From assembly GCA_002329325.1 (NCBI GenBank), contig DCTX01000088.1:1-49269 (forward strand): a stretch of DNA of 49,269 nucleotides, written 5' to 3'. This document shows positions 1 through 8,532 of this stretch, piece by piece. Position numbers and translations under genes: made by a program. This stretch comes from Anaerolineales bacterium UBA1429. Its GTDB lineage: Bacteria > Chloroflexota > Anaerolineae > UBA1429. Numbering within the stretch: the stretch's first letter is position 1; the number at the start of each line of letters is the position of its first letter. The notes under the pieces are model-generated. The model was given only the letters and a program-made list of their open reading frames with translations. It was not told the origin of the DNA and did no database searches.

Positions 1-38
1 ACATTATCATTGATGAATGACAGCGCGCGAACGGCCGA

Positions 39-67
39 TTGACAGGAAGCACGGGGCGGCTTACCAT
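39..67 (+). promoter_or_regulatory. sigma-70 type promoter for the GH4 gene
   Basis: A perfect -35 TTGACA at 39-44 is followed after 17 bases by TACCAT at 62-67, a 4/6 match to the -10 consensus. The predicted transcript starts near 74 and has a leader of about 45 bases before the GH4 start at 118. Confidence 0.5.
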
Positions 68-117
68 TGCTGCCGCTCGACGCCATACAATCGGGGTGCA
101 CCCCAAGGAGGTTCGCC

Positions 118-1380
118 ATGACGCGCATCGTTCTGGTTGGCGCTGGCAGCGCTCAGTTCGGCCTGGGCACCCTGGCCGATATCTTTCGCAGCGACGTGCT
201 GGCAGGCAGCACCATCGTGCTGCACGACATCAACCCCACGAGCCTGGCCCGCGTGCAGCAGATCGGCCAGGAGCACATCGACGCCCACAAGCTGAACTTT
301 ACCCTGGAAGCGACCACGGACCGCCGTGAGGCCCTCCAGGGCGCCGGCTTTGTCATCATCTCCATCGAGATCGGCGACCGCTTCAAGCTGTGGGAGCAGG
401 ATTGGAAGATCCCCCTGCAGTACGGCTTTCGTCAGGTCTATGGCGAGAACGGCGGCCCCGGCGGGCTCTTTCACGCATTGCGCATCACGCCGGCGATCCT
501 GGCCATCTGCCGCGATGTGATGGAGCTGTGCCCCGAGGCCTGGGTGCTCAACTTCTCCAACCCCATGAGCCGCATCTGCACCACCATCACCCAGGCGCTG
601 CCGGATCTGCACCTGGTGGGCCTGTGCCACGAGATCAACTCGCTGGAGCAGCACCTGCCCCAGATGCTGGGCTGCGACTTTGCGGACCTGGAGGTGGTGG
701 CCGGCGGCCTGAACCACTTTTCCATCCTGGTGGAGGCGCGCTACAAGGCAACGGGCCAGGACGCCTACCCCGATATCCGCGCCAAAGCGCCCGACTTTTT
801 CGAGCGGCGAGAGCGCGGCCTCTTTGCCACCCTGCTGCAGCGCTTTGGCTACCTGCCCATCACCACCGATAGCCACATGGGCGAGTATATTCAGTGGGCC
901 CACGACGTGGTGGATCACGAGGGCATCCTGCAGTTCTACGCCTGGTACAAGGAGTACTGCCTGGCGCGGGCGCCCCAGGAGGGCTATAGCCTGGAGCACT
1001 ATCAGCGTGGCGAGCAGGTGGTGCCCATCATCGAGGCCATCGTCGCCGACGCGGCCCTGCATGAGCTGGCCGTCAATGTGCCCAACGACAACCTGATCAA
1101 GGGCCTGCCGGCCGATATCGTGGTCGAGGTGCCGGCCCTGGTGGACGGCAAAGGCGTCCACGGCATACGCCTGGAAGGCTACCCCAAGGGCTTCTTGGGG
1201 CTCCTGCAGAATCAGGTGGCGATCCACGAACTGACCGCCGAGGCGGTGCTCACCGGCTCCAAGGAGGCGGTCCTCCAGGCCTTGCTGGTGGACCCCGTGG
1301 TGGACAAGGTGGCGCCCGCCGAGCGGATGCTGGAGACGATCCTGCTGCTGCAATCCCAGTACCTGGGGTACATCCAGTAG
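118..1380 (+). CDS. Glycoside hydrolase family 4 (alpha-glucosidase/alpha-galactosidase type)
   Basis: A 420-residue enzyme predicted to cleave alpha-glycosidic bonds of imported sugars in the cytoplasm by the NAD- and metal-dependent redox-elimination route of GH4. An N-terminal Rossmann motif (VGAGSAQFG, residues 7-15) binds NAD. The family metal-site motif Cys170-His171 (in CHEINS) and His200 (in GLNHF) are present, as is the NFSNPM motif at 145-150. Length is normal for the AglA/MelA branch. The ATG at 118 is chosen because AAGGAG lies 7 bases upstream and the Rossmann strand starts immediately. Substrate specificity (gluco or galacto, or uronic acid) cannot be read from sequence alone. 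It sits alone behind its own promoter, followed by a repeat-derived hairpin. Confidence 0.9.
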   Translation: MTRIVLVGAGSAQFGLGTLADIFRSDVLAGSTIVLHDINPTSLARVQQIGQEHIDAHKLNFTLEATTDRREALQGAGFVIISIEIGDRFKLWEQDWKIPLQYGFRQVYGENGGPGGLFHALRITPAILAICRDVMELCPEAWVLNFSNPMSRICTTITQALPDLHLVGLCHEINSLEQHLPQMLGCDFADLEVVAGGLNHFSILVEARYKATGQDAYPDIRAKAPDFFERRERGLFATLLQRFGYLPITTDSHMGEYIQWAHDVVDHEGILQFYAWYKEYCLARAPQEGYSLEHYQRGEQVVPIIEAIVADAALHELAVNVPNDNLIKGLPADIVVEVPALVDGKGVHGIRLEGYPKGFLGLLQNQVAIHELTAEAVLTGSKEAVLQALLVDPVVDKVAPAERMLETILLLQSQYLGYIQ

Positions 1381-1400
1381 CCTGTCGAAGGAGAGAGTCT

Positions 1401-1476
1401 CTCGCGCAGAGGCCGCCGAGATCGCGGAGGCAGGGGGCCAAGCCGGTCTTTGCGCCTTTGGCGCGCCCTGCGCGAG
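1401..1476. repeat. Dispersed hairpin repeat (family member 1)
   Basis: CTCGCGCAG at 1401-1409 pairs with CTGCGCGAG at 1468-1476, and the inner part contains further GCGC/GGCGCC-rich complementarity. It is a degenerate member of the same family seen at 7418, 7557 and 32101-32515. It lies between the GH4 gene and the flavoprotein gene. Confidence 0.55.
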
Positions 1477-1533
1477 GCACTCTGGCCAGACGATCCCCTT
1501 GCAGAAGTGGCCCATTTGTTGAGCAGGTGACAT

Positions 1534-2889
1534 ATGTCCAAACGGATACTCGTGGTGATCGGGGGCGACGCGGCGGGAATGAGCGCCGCCTCTCAGGTGC
1601 GGCGCAACGATCCTCAGCGGGAGATCATCGCCTATGAGCGGGGCGAGCACACTTCCTACGCCGCCTGCGGCATGCCCTACCTGGCGGCAGGGTTGGTGGC
1701 CCGCCCGGAGGACCTCGTCGCCCGCCGCCCCGAGGTGTTTCGCGAGCGCCAGAACATCCAGGTGCACACCCGCCATGAGGTGATCGCGATCGAGCCCCAG
1801 AGCCAACGGGTGCGGGTGCGGCGGCTCGGGGACGGCCTCGAGTTCTGGCAGGCCTATGACGATCTGCTCATCGCTACCGGCGCGCTGCCCATCGTGCCCG
1901 ACCTGGCAGAGGCGCGGGCCGAGGGCATCCACGCCCTCAAGGACCTGGCCAGCGGCATCGCCCTGGCCCGCGATCTGGAGGAGGCGCAGCCCCGGCGGGC
2001 CGTCATCATCGGGGGCGGCTATATCGGCCTGGAGATGGCCGAGGCGCTGCGTCTGCGCGGGATCGAGACCGCCCTGGTGCACCGCGGCCCGCAGGTGATG
2101 TCCACCCTGGATGTCGAGATGGGCGCGCTGGCCTCCCACGCCCTGGTGGAGCTGGGCGTGCAGCTCTACCTGAACGAGAAACTGGCCGGGTTCGAAACCC
2201 AGGCCGGGCGGGTGCGGGCCGTTGTCACCGACCAGCGCACCCTGCCGGCGGACCTGGTGATCCTGGGCATGGGCATCCGGCCCAACAGCGACCTGGCCGC
2301 CGCCGCCGGCATCCCCCTGGGCGTGCGCCGGGCCATCCGGGTCAACCCCCGGATGCAGACCGAGACGCCCCAGGTGTGGGCCGCCGGTGATTGCATCGAG
2401 AGCCTGCATCGGGTGAGCGGTCAGCCGACGTATGCGGCCCTGGGCACCGTGGCCAACAAGACCGGTCGCATCGCGGGCCTGAACCTGACGGGCGTGGCGA
2501 CGGCGTTCCCCGGCGTGCTGGGCACGGCCATCACCAAGGTCGGCGAGACGGAGATCGCCCGCAGCGGCCTGCAATCCCGCGAGTGCGAGGGCCTGGGGCT
2601 GGATTACACCGCCGCCCAGATTGCCAGCCGCACGCGAGCGGGGTACTATCCGGGGACGCGCGAGATCGCCGTGCGGCTGCTGGCGGATCGAGGGACGGGG
2701 CGCCTGCTGGGCGGCCAGATCGTGGGTGGGCCAGGGTCCGGCAAGCGGATCGACACCATCGCCGCCGCCCTGACAGCGGGGCTGACGGCGCAGGATCTGG
2801 TGGACATGGACCTATCCTATGCGCCGCCCTTTTCACCCGTCTGGGACCCGGTGCAGACCGCGGCGCGGGTGTTGCTGCGCGAGAGCTAG
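1534..2889 (+). CDS. CoA-disulfide reductase / NADH oxidase-like flavoprotein
   Basis: A 451-residue FAD- and NAD(P)H-binding oxidoreductase of the pyridine nucleotide-disulfide family. The first dinucleotide fold starts at VIGGDAAGM (8-16). The single redox cysteine, Cys45 in SYAACGMPY, is the hallmark of CoA-disulfide reductase and NADH oxidase/peroxidase enzymes. A second GGGYIGLE dinucleotide fold lies near residue 158, and the FAD ATG/GD motif appears as VWAAGDC. There is no C-terminal rhodanese domain. The likely role is thiol-disulfide or NADH/oxygen redox balance in the cytoplasm. It is followed 40 bases later by an Old Yellow Enzyme gene, so the two may be co-transcribed. The exact acceptor is not determinable from sequence. 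Confidence 0.88.
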   Translation: MSKRILVVIGGDAAGMSAASQVRRNDPQREIIAYERGEHTSYAACGMPYLAAGLVARPEDLVARRPEVFRERQNIQVHTRHEVIAIEPQSQRVRVRRLGDGLEFWQAYDDLLIATGALPIVPDLAEARAEGIHALKDLASGIALARDLEEAQPRRAVIIGGGYIGLEMAEALRLRGIETALVHRGPQVMSTLDVEMGALASHALVELGVQLYLNEKLAGFETQAGRVRAVVTDQRTLPADLVILGMGIRPNSDLAAAAGIPLGVRRAIRVNPRMQTETPQVWAAGDCIESLHRVSGQPTYAALGTVANKTGRIAGLNLTGVATAFPGVLGTAITKVGETEIARSGLQSRECEGLGLDYTAAQIASRTRAGYYPGTREIAVRLLADRGTGRLLGGQIVGGPGSGKRIDTIAAALTAGLTAQDLVDMDLSYAPPFSPVWDPVQTAARVLLRES

Positions 2890-2929
2890 AGCCGAGAGTG
2901 CGAGCGCTGTATTCACAAGGAGCTACCCG

Positions 2930-3874
2930 ATGCTAGACGTGAGCCCCCTGTTCCAGCCCCTGGCCGTGGGCAGCAAGACCCTGCCCAACCGCATCGTCAT
3001 GCCGCCCATGGTCGTCAACCGGGGCATCAGCACCCGGGCGGCCTGCGACTGGTACGGCCAGCACGCCCAGGCGGGCGCGGGGCTGGTCATCGTCGAGGCC
3101 ACCAATGTCACCGGTTTTGCCGGCCGCTATGGCGCCGCCGACCTGGCGCCGCTGGCCGAGGCGATCCACGCGGGCGGGGCGCTGGCGGCGCTGCAGCTCT
3201 TCCCCGGCGCCCGGGGGCAGACCACGGCCCCCGCCGACCTGACGCGCCTCCAGATCGACGAGCTGGTGCGCGGCTATGCTGCGGCGGCCGCGATCTGCGC
3301 CGAGGCCGGGTTCGACGGGGTCGAGATCCACGGCGCTCACGGCTTTTTACTGAACCAGTTCTTCTCGCCGGAGAAGAACGCCCGCCGCGATGCCTATGGC
3401 GACACCCTGGCGGGGCGCATGGCCTTGGCCGTGCGCATCGCGCGGGCCGTGCGCGAGGCGCTGCCCGCCGATACCCTGCTGCTCTACCGCCACACGCCGG
3501 TGGGCCCGGGCTACAGCCTGGAGGAGAGCCTCGAGCTGGGGCAGGAGCTGGTGGATACGGGCGTGCAGATCCTCGACCTCTCGCCCTCCTCCATCGAGGA
3601 GCCGGGCGACCACGCGGCGCCCTTCAAGGCGTTGGGCGTGCCCCTGATCACCGTCAACGACCTGGACGATGTGGCGCGGGCGTTGACCGTGTTGCGCGAG
3701 GGGCGCGCGGATCTGGTGGCTGTGGGGCGCGGGCTGATCGCCGACCCCCTTTGGCCTGCCAAGGTGCGCCAGGGCCGTCTGGACGAGATCGTCACCTGCA
3801 CCAAGTGCGATCACTGCTTTGTGGATCTGCGGGCCGAGCAGCCGGTGGGCTGCGTGCAGTGGCCTCGAGGATAG
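2930..3874 (+). CDS. NADH:flavin oxidoreductase, Old Yellow Enzyme family
   Basis: A 314-residue FMN-dependent TIM barrel. HGAHGFLLNQFFSPEKNARR (near residues 137-156) is the diagnostic OYE stretch that holds the substrate-binding His pair, and VAVGRGLIADPLWPAK is the usual phosphate-binding end of the barrel. The C-terminal CTKCDHC is the beginning of the cysteine cluster seen in 2,4-dienoyl-CoA reductase-like members, but the protein ends about 15 residues later without the FAD/NAD half. It therefore resembles a barrel-only ene-reductase cut near the cluster. The ATG at 2930 is preceded by AAGGAG. It lies in a likely operon with the upstream flavoprotein and the downstream membrane protein (10-base gap). 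Confidence 0.85.
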   Translation: MLDVSPLFQPLAVGSKTLPNRIVMPPMVVNRGISTRAACDWYGQHAQAGAGLVIVEATNVTGFAGRYGAADLAPLAEAIHAGGALAALQLFPGARGQTTAPADLTRLQIDELVRGYAAAAAICAEAGFDGVEIHGAHGFLLNQFFSPEKNARRDAYGDTLAGRMALAVRIARAVREALPADTLLLYRHTPVGPGYSLEESLELGQELVDTGVQILDLSPSSIEEPGDHAAPFKALGVPLITVNDLDDVARALTVLREGRADLVAVGRGLIADPLWPAKVRQGRLDEIVTCTKCDHCFVDLRAEQPVGCVQWPRG

Positions 3875-3884
3875 GAGGAGTACC

Positions 3885-4775
3885 ATGCGGCGCACGGTGC
3901 GGCACCGAAGGCCCGTATCACCCCTTTGGCCCTTTTTCATCCAGGCTTGTTTCATCTCCTGGTTCGGCTGGCTGCCGGGGCTGGTGTTGGGGCCGCAGCG
4001 AGGCTATGCGCTCTATGCAGGTGTGGATTTCCGGAACATCTTCACCGGAGGGTTCCAGGATGCCACCCACGCCGTGGTGGTGATCCTCTTCTGGATCGCC
4101 GTCTACGGCCCCTTGCTCAGCGCCTTGGGGATCCGCCAGCGCATGGGCGGCCCGCTGGCGGTGCGCGACCTGCTCAGCCGCATGGTGCGCTGGCAGGTGC
4201 CAGGCCGCTGGTACCTGGCGGCGCTGGCCCTGCCGGTGGTGACCCTGGTCCCGGCGCTCGCCGTGGCCCTGGGCACGGGGGTGGCCCCCTCGCAGCCGGG
4301 CCTGCCCCTGGCCCCCGGGTGGATCCCCCTCTTTTTCCTGTACACACTGCTGACCAGCGGCCTGGCTGAGGTCGGGTGGCGCGGCTTTCTGCTGCCGTTT
4401 CTGCAGCAACGCTACACCGCCGAGCAGGCCAGCTACATGGTGGGAATCCTCTGGACCCTCTGGTACCTCCCCTATGTGGTCGCGCTCAATCAGGGGCCGG
4501 GGTTGCCCTTTGCGCTCTTGTGGTCCCTCGTCACCCTGATCCCCAGCGCCGTGATCTATACCTGGCTCTACAACAACACCGGCAGCCTGCTCGTAACCAT
4601 GCTCTACCACGCCCTGGCGAACGTTGCCGTAGCGCTGGCAGCCGGCTGGCTGGGGACACACCCTGGACCGCAACTGGTTCTGGGGGTCACCCTCTGGGTC
4701 ATCGCCTGGGCGCTGCTGCGGCGCTATGGCCCCCAGCGGCTTTCGCACAGCCGTGCGGCGGAGCGATTGCCGTAG
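3885..4775 (+). CDS. CPBP (CAAX/ABI-type) membrane protein with altered catalytic motifs
   Basis: A 296-residue polytopic membrane protein of the CPBP intramembrane protease family (PF02517 type). Several hydrophobic spans surround the family motifs, but these are changed. The usual Glu-Glu-x3-Arg of motif 1 reads AEVGWRG, so the first Glu is Ala. The His of motif 2 (usually W-x-x-W-H-L-P) is Tyr in WTLWYLPYV. Motif 3, HALAN, is intact. Proteolysis may therefore be lost or altered. The start at 3885 has GGAGGAG 4 bases upstream and sits 10 bases after the OYE gene. It converges on the alpha/beta hydrolase gene with 16 bases between stops and no visible terminator. Confidence 0.82.
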   Translation: MRRTVRHRRPVSPLWPFFIQACFISWFGWLPGLVLGPQRGYALYAGVDFRNIFTGGFQDATHAVVVILFWIAVYGPLLSALGIRQRMGGPLAVRDLLSRMVRWQVPGRWYLAALALPVVTLVPALAVALGTGVAPSQPGLPLAPGWIPLFFLYTLLTSGLAEVGWRGFLLPFLQQRYTAEQASYMVGILWTLWYLPYVVALNQGPGLPFALLWSLVTLIPSAVIYTWLYNNTGSLLVTMLYHALANVAVALAAGWLGTHPGPQLVLGVTLWVIAWALLRRYGPQRLSHSRAAERLP

Positions 4776-4791
4776 GGGGCGCGTTGCGCGG

Positions 4792-5598
4792 CTACGAGTG
4801 GGCAGCCAGGAAGGGCAACACCGCCTCCAGATAGAGGGCGAACTGGTCGCGCCGGATGTTGTGCCCCGCCCCGGGGATGGACACGACGCGGCCATCCTGG
4901 AGCACCTCGGCGGCCTGGGCGCTCTCCACGGCGGTCATGCGGGCGCCCCGCTCCGGCTCGGCGGTGAGCAGCAGCACAGGGCAGGCGATGACCTGGGCCG
5001 TCTGGGGCCACGCCATAAAGTCGGGACGGTACAGCTCGCCGATGGCGGTGTTGAACTGCTGCTTGGCCTCGGCCCAGGGCGGCAGGATGGCCGGGTCCCA
5101 TTGGGGCGTATCGCGCCGGGCCTGGGCCACCAGCTCCTCGACGCTCATGGCTTGCAACTTGCGGTAGGCCTCGCCCCGGTCGGTCGCGCCAGGCGGGGGC
5201 GCCGGCGGGGTGTTCATCCAGGGCGGATCTTCCAGCACGGCGCAACGCACCAGCTCCGGATGGCGCGCCGCGCAGGCCGCCGCGGTGCCCGCGCCCATCG
5301 AGTGCCCCACCAGGGCCACCTTCTGCAACCCCAGGGCGCGGATCAAGGCCGCCTCATCGTCGCCCAGCTCCTCCCAGCCGTACACCTGGGACGTATGCCC
5401 CGAGCGGCCGTGGTTGCGCGCGTCATAGGCCACCACGTGGTACTCTTGCGCCAGCACAGGGGCCACATCGGGCCAACAGAGGCCGCTATCGGTGACGCCG
5501 TGGCTCAGCACCACGGCAGGCCGGGCCTCGTCGCCGGCGCGGTAGACGTGCAGCCGCAGGCCGTTGATCGTGACATCCTGTTCGTTCCAATGTAGCAT
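4792..5598 (-). CDS. Alpha/beta hydrolase
   Basis: A 268-residue cytoplasmic hydrolase of the alpha/beta fold. The oxyanion-hole strand ends in VVLSHGVTDSG, the nucleophile elbow is GHSMG, and the catalytic His is in GAGHNIRRDQF near the C terminus. The acid is probably within LLLTAEPERG, where Glu replaces the more usual Asp. There is no signal peptide. The ATG at 5598 is preceded by AGGAGGAG on the minus strand; upstream in-frame codons are Cys/Arg-rich non-coding-like sequence. Substrate (ester, lactone or C-C bond) is unknown. Confidence 0.85.
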   Translation of the reverse strand: MLHWNEQDVTINGLRLHVYRAGDEARPAVVLSHGVTDSGLCWPDVAPVLAQEYHVVAYDARNHGRSGHTSQVYGWEELGDDEAALIRALGLQKVALVGHSMGAGTAAACAARHPELVRCAVLEDPPWMNTPPAPPPGATDRGEAYRKLQAMSVEELVAQARRDTPQWDPAILPPWAEAKQQFNTAIGELYRPDFMAWPQTAQVIACPVLLLTAEPERGARMTAVESAQAAEVLQDGRVVSIPGAGHNIRRDQFALYLEAVLPFLAAHS

Positions 5599-5702
5599 CG
5601 GTCTCCTCCTGTAGGAATGGCTACTTGATACGGGTAGGCGCCTGGGCGCAAACGGGTACTCTCCGGGCCAGGTCGCTGGCCCCGTGCCAGGGCATTGGCT
5701 CG

Positions 5703-6161
5703 CTACACGATCTGGAACTCGCGCCGTAGGGCATCCGCCCGCATCGAGCTTCTTGGCGGCGCAGCAGTATCGTAGAGATAGTGCTGCCATACATCAGCAT
5801 CCTTGAGCAGCTCGTCTAGCGGGCCATGCATCTCTTCTTTATCCATATGGCGCGAGATGGCCGTACAGATCGCCTCTACCTCTAGCAGAAGAAAACCATC
5901 CATGGCGCCCAGAACGTGGCGAGCCAGTGCAGCGCTGCGGTCTGCGTGGTCGGGGCCAGCTTTGGTGCGATACGTGTCCAGATCGTGCAACAATCCCGCT
6001 ACAGTGGCCAGGTCGGGATCCAGGCCACGGCGCAGGGCCAGTAGCGTCGCCGCCTGGGATACACCGTAGAGATGTATCAACCCCCAGCGCCTCAACCATG
6101 TGTCAGGCTGTGCCTGAACGATCTCGTCAACAACTTGGCGCACAAGCTCGACGCGGTTCAT
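5703..6161 (-). CDS. HD-domain phosphohydrolase-like protein
   Basis: A 152-residue HD-superfamily protein with the expected metal ligands in order: His30 (LIHLYGV), His59-Asp60 (LLHDLD), a further His in DHADRSA and Asp in LLKDADVWQHY. It is most similar in layout to small stand-alone HD proteins that act as nucleotide or phosphate-ester hydrolases; the substrate is unknown. It lies between the enolase-superfamily gene (41 bases upstream) and the alpha/beta hydrolase gene, all leftward. Confidence 0.8.
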   Translation of the reverse strand: MNRVELVRQVVDEIVQAQPDTWLRRWGLIHLYGVSQAATLLALRRGLDPDLATVAGLLHDLDTYRTKAGPDHADRSAALARHVLGAMDGFLLLEVEAICTAISRHMDKEEMHGPLDELLKDADVWQHYLYDTAAPPRSSMRADALRREFQIV

Positions 6162-6202
6162 GGGCCTCCCCCAAGCTATGTGAGCGGAAAGGCGAGCAGC
6201 TG

Positions 6203-7321
6203 CTAATGCGCCACCGAGCCGTCGGCGGCAAAGTAACCCATGATGGGACGATCCTCAAAGGGAAAGCGCGCCAACTGCTCCTCGCGCACCTCGACGCCGA
6301 TGCCGGGCCCCTGGGGCACGAGGATATAGCCGTCCTGCAACGTCAGCGGCTCGGCCAGGACCGCGTTCAGCGGCTGGGCGTCCACGCCATTGGCCTCCAT
6401 GAGCCGGTAGCCCGGCGTGGCGGCGGCGAACTGGCAGAAGGCAGCGATGTTCACCGGGCTGCCCATCAGGTGGGGGAACACCCCCACCAAGGCGGCCTCG
6501 GCCAGGCCGGCGATCTTGCGGAGCTGGGTGTAGCCCCCCGCCAGTGAGAGATCGGGGCGGATCATGGCCACCGTCTGGCTATCCACCAGGCTCCTGAACT
6601 GCTGCAAGGTGTGGCAGCGCTCGCCCGTGGCGATGGGGATATCCACATGGCGGGCCACGTATTGCAGCGCCTCCAGGCTCTCGGGCGCGATGGGATCCTC
6701 ATAGTAGAGCAAGCGGTAGGGCGCCAGCTCGTGGGCCAGGATGATGGCCTCGTCTGGCGTCAGGTTGCGATGGATCTCCAGCCCCAGGTCCACCTCGTCG
6801 CCCACGGCCTCGCGGATGGCGCCCACGATGGCCACAGCGTCCTTGATGGTCTTGGTGGGATCCTGGCGCTCAAAGCCGGGGAACATGGGGATGGTGCGCA
6901 GCGAGGTGAACCCGCGCTCCACCAGCTTCCGGGCGCTCTCGGCGCGTTGCTCCAGCGTATCGCCGGTGACATTGGCAAAGACGCGCACCCGTTCCCGCAC
7001 GGGGCCGCCCAGCAGGGCATGGATGGGCCGCTCCAGAGAGCGGGCCAGGATATCCCACAGGGCGATATCCATGGCGCTCAGAGCGGCGCTGATCACCGCC
7101 CCGGTAAAGTGCGTGTGGCGCGAGAGCACCTGGTAGTGGTGCTCGATGCGCGTGGGGTCCTGGCCCACGTAGTAGTCGCTCAGGTCGCGCAGAGCCTCGT
7201 GGACCCAGCGATGGTGGGCCCACAGGCCCGCCTCCCCCGTGCCCACGATGCCCGCGTCGGTATACACCCGCACCAGCAGCGAGCGCCCGACGAGGAACGG
7301 CGTCACGCGTGTGATCTTCAT
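6203..7321 (-). CDS. Mandelate racemase/muconate lactonizing enzyme family (sugar-acid dehydratase-like)
   Basis: A 372-residue enolase-superfamily member with an N-terminal capping domain and a C-terminal barrel. Metal ligands are visible as Glu in DLGLEIHR, Glu in LYYEDP and Glu in IATGERCH. RPDLSLAGGYTQ and the His in VGVFPHLMG complete the active site. The first barrel motif, usually Lys-x-Lys, reads LRTIP, so the base from that strand is missing. The His after the first metal ligand resembles galactonate-type dehydratases. The start at 7321 has GAAGGAGG upstream. Together with the SDR gene just upstream on the same strand it may form a sugar oxidation/dehydration pair (inference). Confidence 0.85.
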   Translation of the reverse strand: MKITRVTPFLVGRSLLVRVYTDAGIVGTGEAGLWAHHRWVHEALRDLSDYYVGQDPTRIEHHYQVLSRHTHFTGAVISAALSAMDIALWDILARSLERPIHALLGGPVRERVRVFANVTGDTLEQRAESARKLVERGFTSLRTIPMFPGFERQDPTKTIKDAVAIVGAIREAVGDEVDLGLEIHRNLTPDEAIILAHELAPYRLLYYEDPIAPESLEALQYVARHVDIPIATGERCHTLQQFRSLVDSQTVAMIRPDLSLAGGYTQLRKIAGLAEAALVGVFPHLMGSPVNIAAFCQFAAATPGYRLMEANGVDAQPLNAVLAEPLTLQDGYILVPQGPGIGVEVREEQLARFPFEDRPIMGYFAADGSVAH

Positions 7322-7417
7322 GCCAGCCTCCTTCTTGGGATTCCCCCGCTGTTCCTTCGCGAACAGTGCGCTACGCGCGCAGAGCTCCGAATGAAGGAGG
7401 GGAGCCGAGTCAGTCTT

Positions 7418-7446
7418 CTCTGCGCCCTTGGCGCTCTCTGCGCGAG
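7418..7446 (+). repeat. Dispersed repeat (family member 2)
   Basis: A near-exact copy of the 29-base unit whose core reads GCGCTCTTGGCGCTCTCTGC, here with one change in the core (GCGCCCTTGG). It lies in the 294-base gap between the SDR and enolase-superfamily genes. The rest of that gap holds a degenerate GCGC-rich flank and no gene. Confidence 0.7.
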
Positions 7447-7556
7447 GATCTTCGCCTCCACAGGCCTCTGGACGCAATGCGCGCATCTGGGCCCCCTCCC
7501 CCATGCGCGGGGGAAACGTTTCTCGCCCGAGCAAGCATCGCCGGTGATATGGCTTC

Positions 7557-7585
7557 CTCTACGCTCTTGGCGCTCTCTGCGCGAG
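7557..7585 (+). repeat. Dispersed repeat (family member 3)
   Basis: A second copy of the same 29-base unit in the same orientation, 111 bases from the one at 7557 minus its length. It matches the copy at 32408-32436 except for one base at the left end (TACG for TGCG). Confidence 0.7.
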
Positions 7586-7615
7586 CATCCCTCGATCCCA
7601 TCTATGCGCAAACCT

Positions 7616-8428
7616 CTAGAACAGCACATAGCCCCCGCACACGGCGATGCATTGGCCCGTCACATAGTCCGAGAGGTCGGTGACCAGGAACTCGAGCACC
7701 TTGGCGCAATCCTCGGGCAGGCCCAGGCGCCGCAGGGCGATCTGGGGCTCCAGGCGGGCGCGCGTCTCGGCGCTGGCGCGGCCACCGGCCACCGCCCGCG
7801 AGGAGAGGATCCAGCCCGGCGCCATGCAGTTCACATTGATGCCGTACTGGCCCAGCTCGGCGGCCAGCAGTCGCGTGTACTGGATCACCGCCGCCTTGGC
7901 CACGGAATAGGGCGCGCCGCGCCCGCCGATCTGGGCGTGCAGCCCGGCCTGGCTGCCGATGTTGACAATCTTGCCCGAGCCCTGGCGCTGCATGATGGGC
8001 GCGGCGGCCTGGCAGCAGAGGATCGTGTCCATCAGGTTGACGTCCATGATGTAGCGAAAGTCGTCCTCGGGCGCCGTGGAGGCCGCGGAGCGGTCATTGC
8101 CGCGCAACGAGCCGCCCGCGTTGTTCACCAGGATATCCAGCCGCCCAAAGGTCGCCTCGATCTGGGCGAACATGGCCGCCACCTGGGCGGCGTCGGTGGC
8201 GTCGGCCTCGACGCCCAGGGCGCGCACCCCCAGGGCCTCGATCTCGGCGACCACGCTTTCGGCGCTCAGCTCCTCGCCGAACTCCTCGTGGGCGTGTAGG
8301 CTGATGTCATTCACCACCACGTCCGCCCCCAGCCGGGCCAGGCGCAGCGCATAGGCGCGGCCCAGCCCTCGCCCCGCACCGGTCACCAGAGCTACCTTGC
8401 CAGCCAGTTTGCCATCCGAGCCCGCCAT
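7616..8428 (-). CDS. Short-chain dehydrogenase/reductase (SDR)
   Basis: A 270-residue classical SDR. TGAGRGLGRAYA near residue 17 is the NAD(P) TGxxxGxG motif, NNAGG the structural NNAG, the catalytic Ser lies in NIGSQAG and the catalytic pair is Tyr-x3-Lys in YSVAK. The Asp in VVVND suggests NAD preference. The ATG at 8428 is preferred over one 60 bases upstream because AAAGGGGG lies 5 bases before it and the upstream residues do not resemble an SDR. Substrate is probably a sugar or hydroxyacid, inferred from the neighbouring sugar-acid dehydratase gene. Confidence 0.87.
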   Translation of the reverse strand: MAGSDGKLAGKVALVTGAGRGLGRAYALRLARLGADVVVNDISLHAHEEFGEELSAESVVAEIEALGVRALGVEADATDAAQVAAMFAQIEATFGRLDILVNNAGGSLRGNDRSAASTAPEDDFRYIMDVNLMDTILCCQAAAPIMQRQGSGKIVNIGSQAGLHAQIGGRGAPYSVAKAAVIQYTRLLAAELGQYGINVNCMAPGWILSSRAVAGGRASAETRARLEPQIALRRLGLPEDCAKVLEFLVTDLSDYVTGQCIAVCGGYVLF

Positions 8429-8532
8429 GCTGCCCCCTTTGCCACGCGCCAGATGAGTCTTGTCGCCGCCCAGGCGGCATTGTAGCAAAAGCCGGAACGC
8501 AGGTCACGCCCAACGAGGCCCTGGCGCTGCGA

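Noticed and set aside
61..2574. An 837-codon open frame on the minus strand opposite the GH4 and flavoprotein genes
   Set aside because: It is the mirror of strong third-position GC bias; the plus-strand proteins have complete family motifs and the minus product is His/Gln/Gly-rich with none. The same holds for long minus frames opposite dnaE, the propeller-STAND gene and the ABC genes.
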